The notes under the pieces were generated by a model. It did no database searches, was not told the origin of the DNA, and worked only from the letters and a program-made list of their open reading frames with translations. The translations under genes and the position numbers were made by a program. Positions 45,173-53,815 of a stretch of 64,000 nt of DNA are shown here, one piece after another; position 1 is the first letter of the stretch, and each line of letters begins with the position of its first letter. This stretch comes from Paenibacillus senegalensis JC66 (GTDB lineage Bacteria > Bacillota > Bacilli > Paenibacillales > NBRC-103111), in contig NZ_HE610963.1 in NCBI RefSeq assembly GCF_000285515.1, positions 116,036 through 180,035 of the forward strand, given 5' to 3'.

Positions 45173-46141
45173 ATGGATTTTACCGAAATGAGAGCCTTGG
45201 CCAACAGGATCAAGGAAAATGTGGGCAAGGTGATTGTCGGCAAGGAGGATGTGGTCGATCTGCTGCTGGTTGCGGTCATTTCTTCCGGGCATGTGCTGCT
45301 GGAGGACGTTCCCGGCACAGGGAAAACATTGCTGGCCAAAGCGATGGCCAAATCGCTCGGCTGTTCATTCAAGCGTGTGCAATTTACACCGGATTTGCTT
45401 CCAACTGATTTAAGCGGAATTTATTTTTACAATCAAAAAAACGGTGAGTTCGAGTTCCGTGCAGGTCCGATCTTTTCACAGATTGTGCTGGCTGACGAGA
45501 TTAACCGGGCTACGCCAAGGACGCAGTCCAGTCTGCTGGAATGCATGGAAGAAAGGCAGATCACGGTGGACGGAATCACTCAGCGGCTGGAGCGTCCATT
45601 TCTCGTGCTGGCGACACAAAATCCAGTGGAAAACCAAGGGACGTTCCCGCTGCCGGAAGCCCAGCTGGACCGTTTCCTCATTAAAATCGGCATGGGCTAC
45701 CCCTCAAGCGGGGAATCTGTGGCAATATTGAAGCGATTCAAAGGGGGCAACCCTCTGGATACGATCACAGCAGTCGCCTCGGCCGATGATATTATCGCTG
45801 CGCAGAATTTATATTCGGAGACGCGGGTCGATGACGACCTGCTGCGCTATATTGTAGAACTCGTGGAGAAAACACGCAGTCATCATGAGGTGGCCATGGG
45901 AGTCAGCCCCCGCGGAAGCCAATCACTGCTCAAGGCGGCTCAAGTATACGCTGTGCTGCAAGGAAGGGACTATGTTATTCCCGATGATATTAAAGCCATG
46001 GCGGTCCCCGTGCTTGCTCATCGGCTGGTGCCGAAGGGGAACTTGCGCTATAAGGAACGCTGGAGCGAGCAGGTGATTGAAAAGCTGCTTAACGATATCC
46101 CGGTTCCGACAGAGGCGCAGTTGGCCCAAAGGCAGGAATAA
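45173..46141 (+). CDS. MoxR-family AAA+ ATPase
   Basis: A 322-aa AAA+ ATPase. Walker A is EDVPGTGKTLLAKAMAKS (about 43-60), Walker B IVLADEINRATPRTQSSLL (about 103-121), sensor 1 VLATQNPVENQG (about 144-155) and sensor 2 GVSPRGSQSLLKAA (about 243-256). MoxR proteins act as chaperones that mature partner proteins, often together with the DUF58 protein encoded next. It is the first gene of a three-gene operon; the next start is 1 bp after the stop. Confidence 0.95.
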   Translation: MDFTEMRALANRIKENVGKVIVGKEDVVDLLLVAVISSGHVLLEDVPGTGKTLLAKAMAKSLGCSFKRVQFTPDLLPTDLSGIYFYNQKNGEFEFRAGPIFSQIVLADEINRATPRTQSSLLECMEERQITVDGITQRLERPFLVLATQNPVENQGTFPLPEAQLDRFLIKIGMGYPSSGESVAILKRFKGGNPLDTITAVASADDIIAAQNLYSETRVDDDLLRYIVELVEKTRSHHEVAMGVSPRGSQSLLKAAQVYAVLQGRDYVIPDDIKAMAVPVLAHRLVPKGNLRYKERWSEQVIEKLLNDIPVPTEAQLAQRQE

Positions 46142-46142
46142 T

Positions 46143-47324
46143 ATGAGTATAGCCTGGACATTGTTCGTAGCGTTTCTGATCATCGCGGGGCAAAGTCTGA
46201 TCTACAAAAAATGGGCGCTGAAAAATATCACGGTCACCCGTCATTTTAGCCGCTCAGCTGTCTTTGAAGGGGAAGAAGTGCAGCTGGTGGAAAAAATCAG
46301 CAACCGCAAGCTGCTGCCCGTTCCATGGCTTAAGCTCGAGTCCTTGATTCATGCCAACTTGCAGTTTCGCAAACAATTTAATTTGAATATATCCGGCGGC
46401 GAGATGTTCCAGAATCATTCCAGCTTATTCAGTCTCATGCCCAACCGGCTGATCACCCGGCGGCATTATATTGTGTGCAAAGGGCGTGGGGCTTACAATC
46501 TGAACAGCGCCACGGTAACCTGCGGGGATCTGGTAGGGCTGCAATCCGTCTATACTACCATTCCGCTCAATGCAGAACTGCTGGTCTATCCGCGGACTCT
46601 CAGCATGGACGAAATCCCTCTGACCCGCCGAAGCTGGCAGGGGGAGCTGCTGGTCAAGCGTTGGGTGATGCCTGATCCTTTCATGATCCAGGGAGTTCGT
46701 GAGTATCGGAATGGGGACTCTATGAAGGATGTCAATTGGAAAGCCACCGCGAGCACGGGAGAGCTGCAGGTGCATAACCGCGGCTTTACCGCCGATCAGA
46801 AGATGATTATTCTTCTTAACTTTGAAGTATCCGAAAAAATGTGGAATGCCGTCACGGATCCCGAACTGGTCGAGCTGGGGATCCGCTATGCAGCTACTAT
46901 TGCGGAGGATGGTATTCGCCAGGGGATGGAGGTTGGCTTCGGAACCAATGGTTATACGGTAGACGCTCCTAAAGAGCCGGTCTGGATTCCTCCGTTAAGC
47001 GGACAAGAGCATATGACGCATCTGTATGAAACAATGGCTAAGCTGGTTATTGATTGCAGCTGTGAGATGGCTGCTTACCTGGAAAGAGAATTTACCCGCG
47101 ATAGTGGAAACGTTGCTTACGTTTTCATTACAGCCCATACCGCGGATAAGCTGATGAGCAATATCAGGCGTCTGGAGCGAAACGGAAGCAAAGTGGACAT
47201 TATTCCGCTGGAGCATAAGCAGCAAGCAGAAGCCGGGTCCACTGGCGATGTCCGGTCGGAGGTTGAAGGCGAGGAGGCTTTAGGAGAAAAGGTTCGGGAA
47301 GGGGAGGGGACAGCTATTGCATAA
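46143..47324 (+). CDS. DUF58 domain protein
   Basis: A 393-aa protein. One N-terminal membrane helix (about 3-22) precedes a beta-rich extracytoplasmic-looking or membrane-proximal domain. The DUF58 signature REYRNGDSMKDVNWKATAST is at about 185-205, followed by a von-Willebrand-like fold. DUF58 proteins are encoded next to MoxR in most bacteria. The start is ATG 46143; the in-frame extension into moxR is not used. It overlaps the next gene by 8 bp. Confidence 0.9.
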   Translation: MSIAWTLFVAFLIIAGQSLIYKKWALKNITVTRHFSRSAVFEGEEVQLVEKISNRKLLPVPWLKLESLIHANLQFRKQFNLNISGGEMFQNHSSLFSLMPNRLITRRHYIVCKGRGAYNLNSATVTCGDLVGLQSVYTTIPLNAELLVYPRTLSMDEIPLTRRSWQGELLVKRWVMPDPFMIQGVREYRNGDSMKDVNWKATASTGELQVHNRGFTADQKMIILLNFEVSEKMWNAVTDPELVELGIRYAATIAEDGIRQGMEVGFGTNGYTVDAPKEPVWIPPLSGQEHMTHLYETMAKLVIDCSCEMAAYLEREFTRDSGNVAYVFITAHTADKLMSNIRRLERNGSKVDIIPLEHKQQAEAGSTGDVRSEVEGEEALGEKVREGEGTAIA

Positions 47325-48642
47325 GCTTCGCGCAGTACTTAAAGCTTTTGGGCATGGGGTCATTGAAATGATTTTGTTCATGCCGCTTCTGCTCCTGCTT
47401 CCCATATATCTGGCACCGGCGGGCACCATGGCGATATGGCTGCTGCTGCTGTCAGCCGGTTATTTGGCTGGAGCGGTGTTCGTCATAGGTCTCCATATGC
47501 GGCGCAAGTGGCAGCAGTTTCTCGGAGCGGTGCTGCTAGCCTTCCTGCTTGCCTTGAATATCATCGGCACCACTCTCTGGGGCTATATTACCGTGGTCCT
47601 GCTGGTCATCGTCATATTGCGGGGAGTATATATGGCATACCGGCAAATCAATCAGGTGTATCCCGAACTCTTTTACTTTATCGGGCCTGGACTATACTTT
47701 TTGACTGCGATATTTTACTCCCGGCTGGAAGAGCTGAATCCCTATGCGACCTTTATGTTTTGGCTGGGCTTGCTCTCGCTTCTTATCTGTCTCTTCTTTT
47801 CCAACCGGGTTCATCTGCAGTGGACCTCGATTACGCAAAATCGCAATCAGAATCAAGAGGGTCAGCAGAAGCTGAACAAGGGGCTGCTTCTGCATAATCG
47901 AATTCTGCTTCTGGGGCTGCTTCTGATCATTGTGATAGCCAGTCTGTTACGGCAGATCCAGCAAGGGCTGGCGTGGCTGTACTCGCAGCTCGTGGAATGG
48001 GTTAACCGTTTATTGGCCTCCGATCCTGTGGAGCCGCTGCCGGAGACCGAGCCAGGCGCTCCTTCATCACCAGATTTCGGGTATATGGAGCCTGCTGAGC
48101 CGCATCCATTCTTCGTCTGGTTGGAAAAAGCGGTGCAGGCAGTCTTTTATGTAATTATGATCGCTGTTATCCTTATCCTGCTATTCTGGCTGGGCAAACG
48201 ATTGATCCGTCTGGCCGGCTGGCTGTCGAATTGGTTGAATTCCAGAATGGACCGGAAGGGCGAGGATAGCCCGTATACCGGTTATGTGGATGAGGAGGAA
48301 GTGCTGGATGGGGGCTGGAAGCCGTTCGCCGGAGCGACTGCTGAACGCATGCGGAGCTGGATGGATAAGCTGCGAAACCGAGAGGCTGCATGGGAGGCTC
48401 TGTCGAGCAATCGGGAGAGAGCCCGGTACTTATTCCGACACTATATCCGCAGCCGTCCTTCGCGGCAGGCTGTCCGTGAATCGGCTACTCCCCGGGAGGC
48501 TGCTGTAGCGTTATCCGGTCAATACCCGGAGAATCAAGAAGCGATAAAGAAGCTTGCGGAAAGCTATGAACAAGCGCGGTATGGCGACAAAGAGCCGAGG
48601 GAGGATCTGGAGCAAATCCGTAGGGAGCTTAACATTAAATAA
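47317..48642 (+). CDS. Membrane protein with DUF4129-like C-terminus
   Basis: A 441-aa membrane protein. About seven helices lie between residues 12 and 215, then an extracytoplasmic loop, one more helix (about 265-290) and a cytoplasmic C-terminal domain of the DUF4129 type (RARYLFRHYIRSR to the end) similar to the tail of TgpA-like proteins. The transglutaminase domain usual in this position is absent. It completes the moxR-DUF58 operon. TTG 47317 follows GGGGAGGGG. Confidence 0.82.
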   Translation: MHKLRAVLKAFGHGVIEMILFMPLLLLLPIYLAPAGTMAIWLLLLSAGYLAGAVFVIGLHMRRKWQQFLGAVLLAFLLALNIIGTTLWGYITVVLLVIVILRGVYMAYRQINQVYPELFYFIGPGLYFLTAIFYSRLEELNPYATFMFWLGLLSLLICLFFSNRVHLQWTSITQNRNQNQEGQQKLNKGLLLHNRILLLGLLLIIVIASLLRQIQQGLAWLYSQLVEWVNRLLASDPVEPLPETEPGAPSSPDFGYMEPAEPHPFFVWLEKAVQAVFYVIMIAVILILLFWLGKRLIRLAGWLSNWLNSRMDRKGEDSPYTGYVDEEEVLDGGWKPFAGATAERMRSWMDKLRNREAAWEALSSNRERARYLFRHYIRSRPSRQAVRESATPREAAVALSGQYPENQEAIKKLAESYEQARYGDKEPREDLEQIRRELNIK

Positions 48643-48696
48643 ACTCGCTCCCGGATAACTAGCCGGACTGAGAAGGCGTTATAGACTGACGATAAG

Positions 48697-48816
48697 CTAT
48701 TATTTCGGCTCGGTGTGATCTATTTCTGGTCAGCAAGATTTATTTCTGCTGGATAAGATTTATTTCCGCTCAGCATGATCTATTTCTGCATGATAAGATT
48801 TATTTCTGCTTAGTAA
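48697..48816. repeat. Six-copy 20-bp tandem repeat
   Basis: Units begin at 48697, 48717, 48737, 48757, 48777 and 48797, with the core GATYTATTTCTGCT and a perfect 20-bp period. The first unit is the most diverged. The last unit overlaps the 3' end of the kinase gene, encoding its final residues and stop. Confidence 0.92.
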
Positions 48817-49468
48817 GATCGCTACTTTTTATCCGGCGGTAGCTCTTGCGAGCCCAATTCAGGATAAATCCTGGCACCGGAGGCGGGGGAAGAATCAGGA
48901 AGGGCCAATAGAACCGGTGATAAGCTTTCTTTAAATCATCCCACATCGGATCGTGCCCGGGATATAAGAAAGCCGAGACATCGACAATGCAGCCGCGGCC
49001 CTCAGCGACCATCACATTTTTGCCGTGCACATCTCTAGGGTTAAGCCCCTGCTGGATGGCGTGGCTTAGAGCCTGATCAACATCTATGATGACCTGACGC
49101 GGAATGCGGATGCCTCTCTTCAGGCAATCGTACAGAGTTACTCCTTGCAGGCGTTTTAGAATCAGGTAGGAGATGCCCGCATGGTAGCATTCGGAATAAG
49201 CCGGGTGGCTCCCCAGCTTGCGGTAGACTGCGATTTCGTCCCTTAGCCCGGGTCTGCCCTTTGCATAAACCTTTATCGCAAAAGAATCAAAGTCGGGATG
49301 TGTGAACACGGCGGCGAAATTCCCTTTTCCAAGAAGCACCCAGCCTTCTGGCTGGTTATTGATTTCAACGGGGTCCTCAGGAGCTATGCTCTTCAGCACC
49401 AGGGAGGGGAGCAGGTCGGTTTCCGCTTTTTCAATGAGTTCTTGCAGCGCGGCCAGGTTCATTGGCAT
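48800..49468 (-). CDS. Small Ser/Thr protein-kinase-like protein (YrzF-like)
   Basis: A 222-aa minimal kinase fold. The glycine loop is LGKGNFAAVF (46-55), the ATP Lys is Lys66 in AIKVYAK, Glu78 is in RDEIA, the catalytic loop is RDVHGKNVMV with Asp146 and Asn151, and Asp163 in IVDVSAF takes the DFG position. The order and spacing match the RIO/YrzF type; the substrate is unknown. Its last codons and stop lie in a 20-bp tandem repeat. GAGGAGG precedes ATG 49468. Confidence 0.85.
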   Translation of the reverse strand: MPMNLAALQELIEKAETDLLPSLVLKSIAPEDPVEINNQPEGWVLLGKGNFAAVFTHPDFDSFAIKVYAKGRPGLRDEIAVYRKLGSHPAYSECYHAGISYLILKRLQGVTLYDCLKRGIRIPRQVIIDVDQALSHAIQQGLNPRDVHGKNVMVAEGRGCIVDVSAFLYPGHDPMWDDLKKAYHRFYWPFLILPPPPVPGFILNWARKSYRRIKSSDLTKQK

Positions 49469-49987
49469 CCCGGGGTAACCTCCTCAAGCTAGAGTTGTGT
49501 CGCTTCCCAGGTATACCCATTACAGAAGCAAGATATTCATGCGGGAGCGAAGGAGTATTTTTCCACGCCTGCCGGTCCTTGCTCATAGGAACTGCTGCGC
49601 TTCTAGCTTATAGGAAATACCCGCAGTTCCTGTTTACAGGAAACCTCCCTGATTCATACTCCACTTGTATTTAACTGAGTGATGCTGCGGCGGGAAAAAT
49701 GACACACGGTCTGCCTCTAATGGGCAGACCGTGTTTTGCGCTAATGTTTGCTCTCGTTCGTATTCGGGGAGAAAGAAGGGGTTACATTCTAACGCTCGCC
49801 CTCGTTCCCCTCGAACAACTGTTATTTGCGGTGAAAGTGATCCCGGTACGAGCGTTAGAATCGAAAAAGGAGCGCAGCGGGCCGCAGCGGCCGGCTGCAC
49901 CGGGTCTAATATCGGACTGGATAATGTTCCAGTATAGACCGTTGAAGCTGCAAGAACCTTTTTACATGAAGCGAGCAAACCAAACGG
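49469..49987. other. Intergenic region with two inverted repeats
   Basis: ACACGGTCTGCC pairs with GGCAGACCGTGT (49705-49737), a perfect 12-bp stem that may terminate the minus-strand gene at 49988 (a T5 tract follows on the minus strand). ATTCTAACGCTC (49786-49797) and GAGCGTTAGAAT (49850-49861) form another perfect 12-bp inverted repeat with a 52-nt loop. Frames here lack protein-like features. Confidence 0.7.
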
Positions 49988-51529
49988 CTACTCGATTGTT
50001 TTCAGCTTCACCTCGAACAAGTCCGTGCGCCGATCCTTCAGCTGCAGCACACTGCCGGAGTGACGGATGCGGCGAAGCAGCTCAAGGTCAACGTCCCCAA
50101 CGATCAGCTGCTCAATATTCGGATGACATTCAGCGATAATTCCGTCTCTTGGGAAGGTGAAGTCCGAAGGGGTAAAGATCGCCGACTGAGCGTATTGAAT
50201 ATCCATGTTGACCGTATGCGTCAAATTTCCTACCGTTCCGGCTATTACCGTATACACCTGGTTCTCTACAGCCCGGGCCTGGGCGCAATAGCGTACACGC
50301 AGATAGCCTTGACGGTCGTCCGTACAAAACGGACAGAAGATGATGTTAGCGCCCAGGTCGGTCACAATACGGGCCAGCTCAGGGAACTGAATATCATAGC
50401 AGATCAGAATGGCGACCTTGCCGCAGTCCGTATCAAACACACTAATTTCATTGCCGGGCTGAATTCCCCACCATTTCCGCTCATTCGGAGTAATATGCAG
50501 CTTGTACTGCTTCTCGATCGTCCCGTCACGACGGAACAAGTAAGCAATGTTGAAAATCCCCTGATCTTCCTCGACAAAGTGGGATCCGCCAATAATGTTG
50601 ACGTTATATTTGACCGCCAGATCAGTAAAGTGCTGAATATAGGGCTCCGTATATTCGGACAGCTCCCGTACGGACTGGCTTGGTGATTTTTCCGCCAAGA
50701 AGGACAAAAGCTGAGTGGTGAAGATCTCCGGAAACACGATAAAGTCGGACTTATAGGTCGAGCTGACTTCGACGAAATATTCGCATTGAGTTGCAAAATC
50801 TTCGAAAGTATCGATTTTTTTCATTTCGTATTGAACAACTGAAAGGCGGACCGGATGCGATGTTTTGAACTGTTTTTTCTTGACGGGCTGATAATCAATA
50901 TTGTGCCATTGCATCAAGGTGGCATAACTTAAGGAGGCCTTGTCGTCCTTCAAATAATGCGGATTAATCCGGTTTAGCACGAAGCCGTTCATGATTTGAA
51001 AGGTCAGCACCGGGTCGAAAATGTTATGGTTAATCACTTCGTTGACATACTCTCGTGGTGTCATTTCAGATGCGTACTTGTGATAATTCGGAATCCGGCC
51101 TCCAATTAATATGCTGCGCAAATTAAGCTCTTTTGCTAAATTTTTGCGGGCATCGTACAGTCTGCGGCCTATCTTCATTCTCCGGTATTCCGGATCAACC
51201 ATTACTTCAATGCCGTACAAATCCAATCCGGATGGATCGTGATTCGTAATATAGCCATTTGCAGTAATCTGATCATATGAGTGCTGATCGTTGTATTCTT
51301 CGAAATTGATAATCAGGCTGGAGCAGGAGCCGATAATTTTGCCATCGTATTCCACACAGAATTGGCCTTCCGGAAAAATGGCAAGGTGACTGCGTAGATG
51401 CTCCTTTTTCCAGGGGTCCATATTTGGAAAGCAGCGGGTCTGCAATTCAATGATTTTGTCAATATCAGCTGCTTCTATTTGGCGTAATTCAATCTTCTTT
51501 TCAAACTTGGAGAGATCCAAATCGGACAT
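49988..51529 (-). CDS. GNAT acetyltransferase / carbon-nitrogen hydrolase fusion (YhcX-like)
   Basis: A 513-aa two-domain protein. The N-terminal GNAT domain (about 14-210) has GIEVMVDPEYRRMKIGRRLYDARK, the acetyl-CoA pyrophosphate-binding motif. The C-terminal nitrilase domain (about 225-510) has the catalytic triad: Glu in DFIVFPEIFTTQ, Lys in YKLHITPNE and Cys in VAILICYDIQFPE. The same fusion exists in Bacillus as YhcX. It may release ammonia from an amide or activate an amine for acetylation; the substrate is unknown. It is monocistronic. Confidence 0.92.
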   Translation of the reverse strand: MSDLDLSKFEKKIELRQIEAADIDKIIELQTRCFPNMDPWKKEHLRSHLAIFPEGQFCVEYDGKIIGSCSSLIINFEEYNDQHSYDQITANGYITNHDPSGLDLYGIEVMVDPEYRRMKIGRRLYDARKNLAKELNLRSILIGGRIPNYHKYASEMTPREYVNEVINHNIFDPVLTFQIMNGFVLNRINPHYLKDDKASLSYATLMQWHNIDYQPVKKKQFKTSHPVRLSVVQYEMKKIDTFEDFATQCEYFVEVSSTYKSDFIVFPEIFTTQLLSFLAEKSPSQSVRELSEYTEPYIQHFTDLAVKYNVNIIGGSHFVEEDQGIFNIAYLFRRDGTIEKQYKLHITPNERKWWGIQPGNEISVFDTDCGKVAILICYDIQFPELARIVTDLGANIIFCPFCTDDRQGYLRVRYCAQARAVENQVYTVIAGTVGNLTHTVNMDIQYAQSAIFTPSDFTFPRDGIIAECHPNIEQLIVGDVDLELLRRIRHSGSVLQLKDRRTDLFEVKLKTIE

Positions 51530-52023
51530 TTTCTATTCCCCCTTCTATATGTCTTGTCAAAGGAATGCTATTCCAGTGAGGGTTTATCGTGAATGGGCCG
51601 ACTGTGCTTAACATAGCAGAGCCCTTGTAGCTGCGGCAATCCTCTTCATTTTACCCGGAAACCGGGATGTTGAAAAGCACCCGTTTATTCCCATGCTAGG
51701 GAGCTTTGACGGAAGGCATGGAACCGATGGCTGCTTGATGCGTACTATACGTTATAATGTGAACACTAAGGCTTGTGATCATGTTATTGCAGGAGTTGCA
51801 GGAGTGGAGGAAATTTCTCCTGCGCGAAAATAAAGGCCCCCAACCAAATGAAAAAATGATATCTTGAATACATCCCTTTCATAAACAATTTTAATCTGCC
51901 CGGGTACCCAATTTAGATTCATCTGAACCGGTGATTCTTTACTTTATGTTGTGGATTAAGCTCGGACGTTGGTATTATGAAATTGATTCGGATGTGAAAA
52001 ACTTAGGATAAGGAGATTAAGGT
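51530..52023. other. Intergenic region, little seen
   Basis: About 490 bp without a gene. There is a GCAGGAG/CTCCTGC hairpin near 51800-51826 with no T tract, and an isolated TATAAT at about 51751. Confidence 0.35.
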
Positions 52024-52326
52024 ATGAACAGAGACACTTTACGCATAATCAGCGTTGTGCAATTGCTGTTGGAAATTGGAATTATAGCCGGCTACGTGAT
52101 CGCTCTCATTCCATTCGGATATGTCTGGTCTTCAGGCTGGGTGCTTCCGCTTACGGTGATCAGCTTCATTATTGCTCTTTTCGCAAAGAACAACACAGGT
52201 GTATTTACTGGTCTTAACGTAGGGATGGCCTTGTTAAGCTACATTCCGGTGATCGGTTACGTTCCAAGAGTTGTAGGGATCATCTTGTCCATCATTAATA
52301 TCAGCCAGATTCGTCGTGAGCTGTAA
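52024..52326 (+). CDS. Small three-helix membrane protein
   Basis: A 100-aa protein with three hydrophobic segments (about 8-30, 38-55 and 60-92) and a charged C-terminal tail SQIRREL. No family recognised. AAGGAG lies upstream of ATG 52024, and a perfect terminator follows at 52405. It is convergent with the stalk-domain protein gene. Confidence 0.7.
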   Translation: MNRDTLRIISVVQLLLEIGIIAGYVIALIPFGYVWSSGWVLPLTVISFIIALFAKNNTGVFTGLNVGMALLSYIPVIGYVPRVVGIILSIINISQIRREL

Positions 52327-52404
52327 TTGAAACCGGCTGATTAGCAATGCGGGAGCAGGAATGGACAATCGGAGAACCGTTTTCTCAATCCTTCGCATAA
52401 CAGG

Positions 52405-52439
52405 TAAGCCGGCCAAGGAGAATGTCCTTGGCCGGCTTA
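52405..52439. terminator. Terminator between convergent genes
   Basis: TAAGCCGGCCAAGG pairs perfectly (14 bp) with CCTTGGCCGGCTTA around a 7-nt loop. The T tract is short (AGTTTG). Confidence 0.8.
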
Positions 52440-52502
52440 AGTTTGTCACGGCTGAAAGAGCCAGCTTAAGAAAAGGAATATGCGGAAGCCGACAGGTACG
52501 GA

Positions 52503-53072
52503 TTACCGGAAGCTTTCTAACGGGATATTCAATAGGTGCAGGGGGCTCCCGTCCTTAGCGCTGGCTTCCCAAATTTCGAGGGTCAGCGTACCGTTAACCG
52601 GAAGCCTATCCTGTGGAATAGCCAGGTCAATGGTGAAATTCCCCCAACTAGGTGCTCCGTTAGAGGCAGTTGTGAAATCCTCCAGCAAATAATCGTGGCC
52701 ATCGCTTACTGCATAGACGAAGGAAGCTTCCCACACTCTGGCTTCCCCGGTAATTGTATAGTTACCGTTGCTCCCTGTGATTTCATGAATGCGGAAGGCC
52801 TGGTTTTCGTACACATCTCTAATTTCAACGGCGAATTTCTCCTGGTTCCAGCGAACTGTAGTGTTCAAATTCTCAGAGATCGCTTGAAGAGGAACATAAG
52901 TATTGCCTTCATAATTAAGCACGGGCAAACCGGCATTATTATATTCCAATGTGTTAACTTCAATAGGATAAGTGGCTTCCACAAGCCGATATTCCTTAAT
53001 AGTATTGGCGAGGATAGTGGTAGACGCTGTTAAGCTGGCGCCAATTACTATGCCGATAATCAATTTTTTCAT
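52503..53072 (-). CDS. Secreted stalk-domain/Gmad2 protein
   Basis: A 189-aa exported protein. The signal peptide or anchor is residues 1-22 (KKLIIGIVIGASLTASTTILA). A short copper-amine-oxidase-N-like stalk domain follows (about 50-85, LPVLNYEGNTYVPLQAISE), then a Gmad2 immunoglobulin-like domain (about 92-185, FRIHEITGSNGNYTITGEAR and ending in LTLEIWEASAKDG). Gmad2 domains occur in spore germination and sporulation proteins. Function is otherwise unknown. It is monocistronic. Confidence 0.85.
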   Translation of the reverse strand: MKKLIIGIVIGASLTASTTILANTIKEYRLVEATYPIEVNTLEYNNAGLPVLNYEGNTYVPLQAISENLNTTVRWNQEKFAVEIRDVYENQAFRIHEITGSNGNYTITGEARVWEASFVYAVSDGHDYLLEDFTTASNGAPSWGNFTIDLAIPQDRLPVNGTLTLEIWEASAKDGSPLHLLNIPLESFR

Positions 53073-53345
53073 AATCCATATCTCCCCTTTCGGACGGTGA
53101 AGGTATGATAAAAATAATAAAGGCCTTAAGAGGTAAAGCTTTCCTGGTTCAGGGGAATACTATTGCTTTACCCCGCGAGGCTCTTATCTAAACAGACGCA
53201 AGAAACCATAAAATGTTACAGTAAAAAGAGAATTTATTCTCCTGCCTACATCGGAATGACCAGCAAATATAAATGACGGTTTAGATCTTGTACTCATACA
53301 GAACAGCAAGGAACATCTCCAGTTTAAAGAATGGAGACTTAAGAG

Positions 53346-53525
53346 TTGCACTACTATATAAGCTATAAAGGGCGGAGGTTAAAAGGGCCTCTGACAAGAG
53401 AGGATGCGATTAAAGAGCTATTCGAATTGAAGCGTACATTTAAAGGCTTGACTATTGTTATAGTAGATGAGCAAACGGGAAAAATAAAAGGCGAGATTAA
53501 TCCGGGACGCAAGAGAAGAAAATAA
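53346..53525 (+). CDS. Small basic hypothetical protein (59 aa)
   Basis: A 59-codon frame from TTG 53346 to TAA 53525. GGAG is 10 nt upstream, and an in-frame stop (53340-53342) precedes it closely. The product is MHYYISYKGRRLKGPLTRED, then an alpha/beta-like middle (LTIVIVDEQTGKIKGEI) and the basic tail PGRKRRK. The regular alternation of hydrophobic residues and lysine-rich end look protein-like. No family recognised. Confidence 0.5.
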   Translation: MHYYISYKGRRLKGPLTREDAIKELFELKRTFKGLTIVIVDEQTGKIKGEINPGRKRRK

Positions 53526-53587
53526 TCCTGGTGCGAACTAGGCAAAGTCAAGCAAATGTCGTAAGGAATAGTGTTAAAAACCATCTA

Positions 53588-53616
53588 TTGACGATTGGTG
53601 CATAGGGTGCCATAAT
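53588..53616 (+). promoter_or_regulatory. Promoter of glpQ
   Basis: TTGACG (53588-53593), exactly 17 bp, and CATAAT (53611-53616) make a good SigA promoter about 20 bp ahead of the GlpP box. Confidence 0.75.
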
Positions 53617-53637
53617 GATCAATAGTTAAATAATGTA

Positions 53638-53754
53638 GGTAGAGACGACGTGAGAAAACCTAGCTGTTCCAGCGATATTGAGCTTGGCGTAAATGGTCAT
53701 TAACTGTTTCGCTTTTTCTGGCTATACCGCTGCAGGTTTTTGTCGTCTTTTTTT
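53638..53754 (+). promoter_or_regulatory. Candidate GlpP-responsive antitermination leader of glpQ
   Basis: The box GGTAGAGACGACG then TGAGAAAACC (53638-53660) forms the 5' arm of a terminator: AGACGAC pairs with GTCGTCT (53742-53748) and AAAACCT with AGGTTTT (53734-53740), followed by TTTTTTT. It nearly matches the box upstream of ugpBAE. Binding of the GlpP-glycerol-3-phosphate complex should prevent termination and allow glpQ expression (inference from the known GlpP mechanism). Confidence 0.72.
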
Positions 53755-53815
53755 GCTGTGGCTTATTTTCTTGGCTGGAGCACACCACTAATCGACCAGA
53801 AGGAGAGACTTTGAC

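Noticed and set aside
49699-50139. 146-aa plus-strand frame
   Set aside because: It crosses two inverted repeats and the antisense end of the GNAT/nitrilase gene, with no ribosome binding site.
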